In this document: in pieces, positions 46,684-57,472 of the stretch | How the letters are laid out: every line of letters starts with the position of its first letter | Numbering within the stretch: position 1 is the stretch's first letter | Assembly: GCA_963680875.1 (NCBI GenBank) | Contig: OY804579.1 | Coordinates: 55,813,718-55,877,717 of the forward strand | Direction: 5' to 3' | DNA from: Bathymodiolus brooksi | Lineage: Eukaryota > Mollusca > Bivalvia > Mytilida > Modiolidae | Length of the DNA stretch: 64,000 nucleotides | Position numbers and translations under genes: made by a program | The notes under the pieces: model-generated | Told to the model about the DNA's origin: nothing | Seen by the model: only the letters and a program-made list of their open reading frames with translations | The model's database searches: none

Positions 46684-47190
46684 CGGTATATTTGACCACG
46701 AATGTGTTCGGTTTGTCTGTATTATATTTGACCACGGATGTGTTCGGTTTGTCTGTTTTATATTTGACCACGGATGTGTTCGGTTTGTCTGTATTATATT
46801 TGACCACGGATGTGTTCCGTTTGTCTGTATTATATTTGACCACGGATGTGTTCCGTTTGTCTGTATTATATTTGACCACGGATGTGTTCGGTTTGTCTGT
46901 ATTATGTTTGACCACGAATGTGTTCCGTTTGTCTGTATTATATTTGACCACGGATGTGTTCGGTTTGTCTGTATTATATTTGACCACGGGTGTGTTCCGT
47001 TTGTCTGTATTATATTTGACCACGGGTGGGTTCCGTTTGTTTGTATTATATTTGACCACGGGTGTGTTCCGTTTGTCTGTATTATATTTGACCACGGGTG
47101 TGTTCCGTTTGTCTGTATTATATTTGACCACGGGTGTGTTCCGTGTGTCTGTATTATATTTGACCACGGATGTGTTACGTTTGTTCTAAT
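46684..47190. repeat. 36-bp minisatellite, about 14 copies
   Basis: Unit TATATTTGACCACGGATGTG followed by TTCGGTTTGTCTGTAT. Because 36 is a multiple of 3, several frames on both strands stay open, one of them as a 289-codon frame (46469-47338) with a 12-residue repeat. Nothing suggests these are real proteins. Confidence 0.95.
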
Positions 47191-47340
47191 CACAATTTCT
47201 TCCTGTTTCCCTCAAGTTCATATCCTATCACGGATGTTTAACGAGAGTAACACGACAATTGATACTAGTGAATCAGGAACTTCTTGCCCTTTTGGCTTGC
47301 TTACTTGCTTACGCCTGTTGCACCTTGGTGGTGCATAGGC

Positions 47341-47880
47341 CACTGACGACAGTCCTCCACCTTGTTCTGTTTTGGAGCACCTGAACTATTCCCGGATTTT
47401 TGTGCGGTGCCTGCTGTTAGTTTTCTGAGTACCATGGGACATCCAAAGGTTTGGTCGTTAGCCTATTTATTACTTTTATTGCTCTGTATTTCAAATACGA
47501 TAACTTAAGCTGTTCTTGGATCTGTAGTGTTGTTTTTGAAAACAGAGTTATTTTGTTTTATAAGTCAATATAATATTTAAATATAACAACAAGTTTACTT
47601 TATCTTAGGCATAAAGATTCTCGGTTCTCTCCCCCTCTTTTTTGTTTTGAGAAACCCAACTATTTATAGTTATTGGTTGTTTACTTGATAACGTTAAAGC
47701 ACACAATAACTACAAGATTTAACGATTAGAGAAAGTGGTGGTATTTCCTGCCTTTATTAGAGGGGGCAACGAAGGAATTTTATTACGGTTCACCAACTAT
47801 TTATTTTACTGATCACACTTCCCAAAAGATAAGAGACTCCAAATATTTGATAAATTACGCCCCCCCCCCCCCCCCCCACC
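47341..47880. other. Spacer with repeat remnant and poly-C run
   Basis: 47341-47460 resembles the mussel-type dispersed repeat (TTTTGGAGCACCTGAACTAT, GGATTTTTGTGCGGTGCCTG). An 18-base C run lies at 47860-47877. No gene seen. Confidence 0.55.
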
Positions 47881-48142
47881 TGCCAGATCCTCCACACTAG
47901 TCGTGTCAGCAAGTTCCGGTTGAGGAGCCCATTAAGAATGTCTGTACTATTGACAATAACGAGTTGGGTAAAGCAGACATGTCTTCAGAAAGACCACATT
48001 TGAAAATTAAGTTTAAAAACACGAATGATAGATGATTATAACGAAGAACGTAAAATAATTTTCACCGAGAACGATTAATGGAGATTGCCCGCATCACGAT
48101 CCACAACAAATATGAATCAAGGGATAGAAAATCGATGATAAC

Positions 48143-49009
48143 CACAGGCGCTTGTGTAGAGTCAAAAATATGCTCGCTATGTACCTAAAATACCACAAGG
48201 CCGGACTCACTCCTACTACCCCTGTCACTTCAATCGTTATTTCCCCTGTCAAAATGTCGATAGGACGCAAATCGCTTACTAATTTGCGTAGTGAAATGAT
48301 TTTTCTTCAAGGAAAACCCGTTTTTATATCTTCCTACCATCTACACCCCCATACTGACAGATAATCCTCAGATTTTGTTGACAATGGACACCTAAGTGGC
48401 AGCAAAGCGAAAGTAGGTCACGTGCGACATATTTCCGCCTTTCGGTTGTTCTCGGGTTTTATCATTGCCTTACGAAACATACCTGAGAAGTTCAGAAAGA
48501 AAAGTTCGGGAAACGTAATTATATATCAGTATTGTTACTGTATAATTATAATGTTTTTTAAATACAATTATTTCCTATGCCTTATTTTTAGTATTATTTG
48601 AATACCAAGAAGCACTGAAGTTTTCATTCATTTTGTCAGTCATATTTTGGCGCCTTGTAATGTTTCTAGTGTTTAGTAATAATATATAATAAAACCCGAG
48701 AACGACCGAAAGGCGGAAATATGTCGCACGTGACCTACTTTCGCTTTGCTGCCACTTAGGTGTCCATTGTCAACAAAATCTGAGGATTATCTGTCAGTAT
48801 GGGGGTGTAGATGATAGGAAGATATAAAAAACGGGTTTTCCTTGAAGAAAAATCATTTCACTACGCAAATTAGTAAGCGATTTGCGTCCTATCGACATTT
48901 TGACAGGGGAAATAACGATTGAAGTGACAGGGGTAGTAGGAGTGAGTCCGGCCTTGTGGTATTTTAGGTACATAGCGAGCATATTTTTGACTCTACACAA
49001 GCGCCTGTG
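48143..49009. mobile_element. 867-bp foldback element with 320-bp inverted arms
   Basis: Arms 48143-48462 and 48689-49009 are near-perfect complements, ending CACAGGCGCTTGTGTAGAGT, around a 226-bp AT-rich spacer. ATGATAAC lies directly left and GTGATAAC overlaps the right end, consistent with an 8-bp target duplication that lost 3 bp on the right (inference). Terminal CACAGG(C/T)GCTTGTG is shared with the 165-bp MITE at 10413-10577, so both are probably one hAT-like family. The mirrored open frames in the two arms are one sequence read twice. It ends ~250 bp upstream of the CARD gene ATG. Confidence 0.85.
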
Positions 49010-49186
49010 ATAACAAGAACGAAAATAAACAATTGATCCTTGTCATTACTGTGACATTAAACGAACGGTACTTCCATATTTTCTACACCTTTAAATAGTT
49101 ATTTGATGAAATCTTATCTGATAAAAAAAAAAGAAGTATTTTAGTATTCTACTAAATACATTAAAACAAATTATCCCATTGTCGGT

Positions 49187-49196
49187 GGGACTTCCC
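49187..49196 (+). promoter_or_regulatory. Kappa-B site in the CARD gene promoter
   Basis: GGGACTTCCC, an exact match to the NF-kB/Rel consensus GGGRNNYYCC, 67 bp upstream of the ATG. A near match, GGGAAATCCT, lies at 49223-49232, and an AT-rich TATA-like stretch (AATATATTATATGG) lies between. Binding is not demonstrated; the context of a CARD gene makes it plausible. Confidence 0.55.
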
Positions 49197-49262
49197 CTTG
49201 TGAACCCCTAAATATATTATATGGGAAATCCTAGCGTCTATTTTTAGAAAACGTTTTAAAAA

Positions 49263-52200
49263 ATGGACGCGACAACAACTACTGAATATACTAAAATCAT
49301 ACAGGTAAGTCTGTCTTACAAAATATAAGGAATTGAAATTTAGAGAAAATGAGTTTATTTTTTAATTCCCAAAATACTTTGAAGCATAGAACAGTTCAAA
49401 TCGATAATAAATGTTTGACCCAATTTATTTATTTTTAAAACCCACTATCCTTTGCAACATTAAAGAAAATTTATTATTTATTAAATACATTTTCTCGTGT
49501 AAAATGTATTTCAGAAGTTGGATAAACTTAAGAATGACACAGAAGATCAGTTCGTACATTTAAAGTACAGCATGGAGTTAATACAACGACAATTAGCAAG
49601 GCTTAATCCAGGAAGATCTACCCATCTACTTCCGATTTCTGGAAATCGTAAGCATTAAGACATTAAAATTAATTGTAGTAGTCCAGAGCAATCAAATTAA
49701 TGATATAATTAAAGGGATATTGTCTACCAGCTGCGTAATTTTTTCATACCCAAAATTATTGTCGATTTCCGTACTGACCTTCATAAAATGAAGATTAACA
49801 CCGAGTTATGCTGCAAAAGATAAGATTTTTTGACAAAAAAGACCCAAAACTATCGTTATTGTAATTATTGTCCGGATGACAATATTCAAATCTATTCATA
49901 TGATCTTCTATGTGAACACGTCTTGAGCGTGCGCACTGTTTATAAACGATAAACAACATGTCGGAAGAGAAAGGTCAACACGTGGAAGAAAGCGTACTTT
50001 GACGGATTCAGAGATAAAGAGGAATAGAAGTGAAGTATCTTCCAAATGGAACAATGCAGGATATATGTAGGGGATCAGTTGGACCGTTGCCGTTGGATGG
50101 AGCGAACTCAAGGAAGTGCTACGCGTCAAATCTCACGCTGAAGTGGCAAAGATTTTGCTTGATTATTGTTGATAGGTAAGCCGACCATGTTGCCTTCTTT
50201 TCTCAATCGTTTTTCATATTTTATGAATTTATGATGATGCCTATGGTCATTTTCGGTAGATATTATTCAATATATGTAATTTTGCACCTGGCAACAGCAA
50301 ATTATTGTCAATGAGTAGCATAAAACGGCCGTATTTGCGAGGTAAACAAACACAAATTTTAAGAGGCCAGCAAAGGGGAAATGGGAGTGCAAAAATGATA
50401 TCAATACAGTTTATTATTTTTTCGACCAGCAAATATTGAAATGAGCCGATTTTTGATTATTATTATTATCAATTTAAATAAAAATATCGAATCAATTCAT
50501 TTTAATGCAAGAATTAAAACTGTACATGGCTTATATGAAAACCCTATAAAGTTCTTTTTATTCAAGCAAATTTATTTCTTTGATATTCTAAATATGTTAC
50601 ATATAATTAGACTTTTAATTTTATCAAATTTCAACAACTTGGACATAAAACTTAATTTTGGGAATCAAAAGTATATACCTTACTTTCTGCGAATTATCAC
50701 TATAATGGAAAATCGGTACATGCATGTATTTTTCAAATAAAAGCTTTCTATTTAAAGAAGCTTCATTTCAATTGCACTTTTAGTTTGGATCCTGTAAGTA
50801 TAATATATAAACAAGGTTTTGAAGAAATGATATGAATATCCATTGAAATTTTTAAGTTTCAGAACTTTTTTTATATATGACTACAAAATTTTACTGAATG
50901 TCCTAAAACACATATTTTAGACCATGGCTAAATGAAAATCATGTTCAATTCCTTTATGCAAACAAGTTTATATCTTGGGTACTGGAAGTACATTACGTAA
51001 ATAAGGTTTTAAGTACTATTCAACAAGTTTGAACATAAAACTTTGTTATGGGAGCCAAAATTATATCTTCGTGTCTGTGAATTATCACCATAGTGGAAAA
51101 TCAGTATGTATCTTTTATATAAAAAGCTTTCCATTTAAATAAGTGTCATTTCAGTAGCATTTTTAGTTTGGATCCTGTAAGTATGATACATAAACAAGGT
51201 TTTTAAAAAGTAATATGAAGATCCATAGAAATTTGCAAGTTTCAGAAACTTTTCTATATGTGACTATAAAATTTTACTGAAATGTCCTGAACTGCATATT
51301 TTAGACTATGGCTAAATGAAAATCATTTTCAATTTCTTTATGCAAACCAAGTTTATTTCTTGACTATTCTAAAAACATTACATTAATTAGTTTTTTACTA
51401 CATTTCAACAATTTTGGACATAATTTTTAGTTCAGGGAGCCAAAATTATACTTACTATCTTAGAATTATCAACATAGACATGATAGAGGGAAATCAATAT
51501 GTATTTTTCATATAAAGGCTTTCTATTTAAAGAAATGTCATTTGAACTGCTTTTTATCCCCTCGCCAACGAAGTTGTGAAGGGATATAGTAACGCTACCG
51601 TCCGTCCGTCCCATCTTGTGAACACTCTAGAATCAATATCCTTCAATGGATTTTGACCAAACTTGGTACATACTTAGTCCTTAAGAGAATCTGGAACCCT
51701 ATTGATTTTCAAAGTCAAAAGGTCAAGGTCACCAGGTCAAATATTTAGGCGAGGGGATATGCCACGCTTTGCCCTTGTTTAGTTTGGATCTTGAAAGTAT
51801 GATAAGAAATAATGTGAAGATCCATAGCAATTTGCATGTTTCACAGTGTGTGAATTTAACAGTAGACCGATGGCCCATGTCTGTGTTAAAATCATGCAGG
51901 TTTTGTAAAATTATCTTATTTTTTTAGGCAAATTACTTCAAAAACTGGTAATTTCAGACAAATGTGATTTTGTAGTGATTGATATTTGTACTTTTGATTT
52001 AGATATTCTGACCAAGGTATTTCTGGAGTAGAAGAAATGAGCAGCCATCACATTTCAACGAAATGGATGAAACTGGAGAAATCAAGTTCATTTGTGAACC
52101 CATTTGAGTATGTTCATTTTGTTAAAGATTAGACATATTCTACATTATGTTTATAGGTAACATTGTCAATATTGTTCAACACAGTCACTTGTATAACAGT

Positions 52201-55200
52201 TTCCTATTAATTATTGTGGCTTGCATAGTGATACTACTAGTAGCTATATTATATAGGGATCATGTTGGCTTCTGCGTCATCGTTACATTTTCATCCATCC
52301 ACAAGCTGAAATGGCCAGTCCTCCTTAGCTACTTATGGGAATGAAACCAAACTTGGACAGAATTGACGCACGTCTGGCACACCAAATTTTTGCCTGGAAC
52401 TTTGATGTAATTTTGTCTCTTTATATTGGGTTGTGTAGATGTGTGCTGGATACATGTATTTAGATTATAGATTTAATATTATTTTGGAAAGCTTTTTCGT
52501 TATACAGCTGCACATCTGAACCATATAACAAAATTTGTTTCGATATTATACACATACACTGTAATAAACAATTATTTTTTATTCTTACAGTCTCTCAATA
52601 GATATTACTGAAGAGGGCAGTGATGTTGGTGATGATTCTGACGATGAAGATTTTGAACCTAGCCTCAACTTCACTCTTAAGGTTTGTCATGTTAATTTCA
52701 TATGTTTCAGTTGTAACTTACATACTTGAAATTTTGTCCTTATAACAGAACCATGCATGATCATATGTCATAGGAGCTTTATTATACCCCCGCTCCACCG
52801 GAAGGGGGGGTATACTGTTTTACCTCTGTCCGTCCGTTCGTCCCAAGATGTTCATAACATTTTTCTCTGTAATTATTTGTAGCAGCAATCTGATATTTGG
52901 TCATAGGCTTCAGAAGGGTCAATCAAAAGTCGCAAACCCACTGCGTTGTCCATGGTCAAGTCCGGTAGAAGTCGCATCCGATGAAGGGAAAGACATCAAC
53001 AACAAATGAAGATCAGTTCTGATTTGGGTAACGGACACCCTGTAATCGTTGACCAGCTCGTGATGCCTGCCGTAGAACTTCTTGAGGGATGTCCACAACC
53101 TAAAAGCTGTCTACAAATCACTCAAATCCTTCATAAAGTGGACTTGTAATGATATGTTTAGTTGCTCATTCACTATACATTCGAGATATTCATCTTGAAT
53201 TGAAAGTTAGGGCTCCATAGATCATAATCTCAATTCTATTGTTTTATTCTTGTGAATTACATTGTATGTATTTTTCTACTTCAGATGGCAGAGAAGTTAC
53301 AACAAAAAGACAGCTAGATGGTCTGTGCAGCCTGTTAAAGCTGACAAGTCATATTCCTATGTTCCAAGACTATTAATGGTCATCTTTTGTATGAGACTGC
53401 AAGATAATGAAGGAATGAATCAACGTGTGCAGATGGAAGTAGATGATCCCAGAAGATTCTCGGTCCATCTTGCACCAATTCCACAACCTCCAACTCAGGA
53501 TAATATTGTAGCATCTCAGAAATCCATATTTGAAGACCAAGACAAAACAATTGACTATATTATCGCATAAAATAAATTTAGATTGTCACTCTTTGTTTTT
53601 ACTGGTCTAACAGAAGTTCTGCACATTTAGAGTGGAAAAGTACCTAAGTCAGGATAATGGGCATTACAAATTGTCCAATGCACAATAATGATAGTGTGTT
53701 GGTCTAGTTAGTACAAACCAGGACAACTTTTTAGGAACTCACAAGAAACATCTCTGCCAAGTTTGGTTAAATTCTGTTCGGCTGTTCTCAAGAAGAAGAT
53801 GAAAATGTTGTTTCCCATAGGGTTTCAGTGCAAACTTTGACCTCTGCTGGTGGCCATTTTGAATTTTCAAATGGCGCAAACAGTAACAACACATGTTAAA
53901 GACATTCATAGGAACATATACACCAGATTTCAATTCAATCCCTTCAGCGGTTCCTGAGAAGAAGTTTCTTGAAAATCGACCAATCAGAATTTTCAAAGTC
54001 ACATGGTGGCCATGTTTTTTGACAAATCTGCACAAAAGTAACAACTCTTGTGTAGGACCTCATAGAAAACATTTCTGCCAAGTTTGTTTTTGAATTATAT
54101 AAAAGACTGTCAGTCCATTTTAGAAGAAGTTGTCAGTGCTGATAGAACTAAAAATAATAATAAGATGGCAAAACTTTCAAATTAAATTTACAATTCCAAC
54201 TGACCAACTTGTGAAATTAACAACTCATTAAGGTTGATTTATTTTTTTATTTTTGGTGTTTCAGCAATATTTCAGCTATATCATGGCGACCAGTTTTAGT
54301 TGTGGAGGAAGCCAGAGTACCCAGACAACCACCGACCATAGGGAAGCAACTGGTAAACTTTATCATTAGGGTATATGGGATAAAATACAAAATATTTCAT
54401 GAACAAGTTTTAATTAAATCGTCTAGGAATGAAACCCTTGTATAGTCCATATGGATCAGGATACGTGTCCCTAATTTTCCAAGTACAACAGCTTGGGATC
54501 ACACGTCTGACCCCAGCTCCAAGTCGGCCATGTGCCCAAATGGTATACTGGCGGTAGGCTGCAAACCTATTGTATCTGTTGTAATCCTCGTCATGGGGCA
54601 TTACTACAAGTTCCTCTCGAAACATTATAGCAACCCCCAACAATGCCTCATCAAGGACAATCCATCAAAGTCCTGTAATAAAGACAAGAGATTTAATAAA
54701 AACAGAATAAAGACAGATGGTTATACATTCATCCAGAAAAATGAGCTCTATTTAAAAAAAATATATAATTCATTATAAGTGAAATAGTTTGCACAAATTC
54801 AGTTTAGAGAAATAAAAAAAAGTCTTATTTTGGAAGGAAAGATTTTCTCGTGGGACTTTCTTATGACCACAGTTTTATTTCCTTTTTTTGTTGGTTTATG
54901 GGAGAACCATTTTGGTCTTGCAAATTTTTTTTTTATCAATTTACCCCTCAAGCTATTCAATTTTAATTTTATATGGTTTTTTCCTAAAAAAAAATTTTGA
55001 TTCTGAATCTTGAAGAAAAAAATGTGGCTGAACAGGAGAGAAAAAAATATATTCCGACTTGACATTTTGAAGAAAAAAAATTATTCCAGCACTTCGCCAA
55101 TCTAATTAAAATTAGATCTACGCACTTGCTCCATATTTTCTACACGAGCGACCCAAAAAAAAGATAGAAAATAGGGAGCAAGTGTGTAGATCTAATTATA

Positions 55201-57423
55201 CCCCCGCTGCCCGAAGGGGCGTATACTGTTTTACCTCTGTCTGTCTGTCCGTCCGTCCTTCCAAGATATTATTCTCAGCAACTTGATAGCAGAAATCTGA
55301 TATTTGGTCACAAGTTTCATACAGGTACCCCATATCGTGGGAAGCGTTTTTGGACCTGTCTGATTCCTACTTCCTATTTGCCGACTTAGTTGGTTTTTTA
55401 TACACATATTGAACATATATGCACATTTTTCTCAACAACTATTGATGGCAGAAATCTGGTGTTTGGTCACAAGCTTCATATAGGTACCCCATATCATGGG
55501 AAGTGGCAGGGGTATCATAAGTGAGTATTAGCTCACAGTTCACCTTGTTTTAATTAGATTGGCACTTCGCCGGAAAATAAGAAAATATGATTTTTGTGGC
55601 GTCTGAAAAAAAATATTCTACGGCGAAAAAACGTGACATAGCCCCCTTCAAGGTAAATGGTCAGTCCCATATTATTTTGCAGCAACTGTCTTGTGGAACT
55701 AGAAGTAATGTCTCTTTTGTTTCTAATCCAGCCCAAATTTCTCTGAAACATTCCAGTCAATTAACAAATAAAACAACACTGGCTACGTCATTCGTTTTCA
55801 TCAGACATGCATTTCACTGTGTTCTACATGTATGTCTCTGTTTTCATATTGTCGGTAAAACTTAGCTGCAATAATGTAGCTCCTGTGACAAACTTGTGTC
55901 TCGGCAGAGCTACAACGCGGTCCCATTCGTCACAATGGAGCAAAAAAAAAGTTGCAGTTGAAACATAAAAACTCACTATTTACGCTTCAAACATTTCATT
56001 ATAACAATTACTGATGATCCCAGTCCTTGTTAAATCGGTTTGGCTGAGAAATATATGCTTTTCAAAGTTAGCAACAACCTTGTTCAAATTTATCGATCGT
56101 TTTCCATAACCGGAAACTACGGAAGGCGGAGCTTTTCTAAATATGGTAAACATTCCAATCGTAACTACTCGGCCATTCTCGCTACCCTGTTATTTGCAGG
56201 GTAGCGAGAATGGCCGAGTAGTTACGATTGGTAAGCATTCACGCCTAAATCGCCAAATATGGTATCGACATCTAAATAGTGAGGCCGGAAATGACGAAAT
56301 TCAAAATTTTCAAAGAGGAGATTTTTATTTTGTGGGAATTACATTCTAAAATACTGGTAGGTGATACAAACTTGTTATAATAATGGACAAAAGGAAAGGT
56401 TATGTCTTATTATTGATAAATGCAGGCGTCAGAAGCTCTGTAAGCGAGCGCAAAAAATCTCGGCGGCTGCTCCATTACGTGTAATGGCATCCCGTTATAA
56501 CCCTTGCGAGTAAGCGAGCATTTAGGGTTTTATTATTAGAACTAGTAAAACTGGCTAAAATAAATTGATTTAACATGTGTACCAAAATCTCGGGGAACAA
56601 CTTCATAACTTATGTGAGGAAAAAAAATAATTTAGTTATTTTTAAGGCCGGCAAAAATTTCCGATCGAAAATACGTAGTTGCTATAAAACAATTTGTCCC
56701 CATGGGGTGCCTCCTGGCATGTTTTCAATGGTTATCGTGGAAATATCGACTGAATCTGTTAAGGCATGTAGTTTTCATCAAAGAAAATCTATTCCTGATA
56801 CAGAAATTATTTATTCTACGTCTTTTAGATACATTCGGTTCGCAAATAGCTTTTTTCCTCAACTTTTATAGAAACTTACCTCAATATCCATGCTGCAGCA
56901 TCCGGGCTACTGGCATAAAAATAGATAAGTAAATAGAGTTGGCCTCGCCCAGGTCAGTGCATAATTAATTAGCTTCCGGTAACGATGGTCAGCTTTTTTA
57001 GTCGAAAAAACAACGTTTCGATGCGTATTCGTCAATAATTCGGTGTTTAATCTTCATTTTATGAAGGTCAGTACGGAAATCGACAATAATTTTGGGTATG
57101 AAAAAATTACGCAGCTGGTAGACAATATCCCTTTAAATACACTGCTTGTATTTAATCAGAAAACTTTCTGTATGTTTGCATATCTTGTGTGTTTTCATCT
57201 TTGCATATTTGAACAAATAAAATATCTATCTGACATAAGATAATAAACAAATAAATACATAGATATGGTAAAGATTCAACATCAGATCAATTTCTAATTA
57301 GACATATATTTTAGTAATTAATGTATGCCTTGAAGAAGATGACGAATAGAAATAAATGCAATGCAAAATCTACGATTAACTACACCTCCTCCTCTAATCT
57401 ACTATCACCTCCTTCCTCTCTCC

Positions 57424-57472
<49 letters not shown>

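Larger units (their letters stand above)
49713..57132. mobile_element. TTAA-flanked TIR transposon, copy B (inverted, in intron 2 of the CARD gene)
   Basis: TTAA at 49709-49712 and 57133-57136 flanks AGGGATATTGTCTACCAGCT and its complement. The interior aligns in reverse to copy A along nearly its whole length. It is longer because a 682-bp hAT-like element (55863-56544) inserted later, while the 150-bp tandem of copy A is single here. It carries the intact version of the minus-in-A gene (plus here) and a frameshifted P2RX7_C-like exon. Confidence 0.82.

Noticed and set aside
46469..47338. 289-codon open frame with a 12-residue repeat, and two long minus-strand frames over the same tract
   Set aside because: All are produced by a 36-bp minisatellite whose period is a multiple of three; the flanking residues show no family features.
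48152..48364. 70-codon frame with an almost identical partner on the other strand at 48794-49000
   Set aside because: The two are the inverted arms of one foldback element, so the similarity is not evidence of coding.
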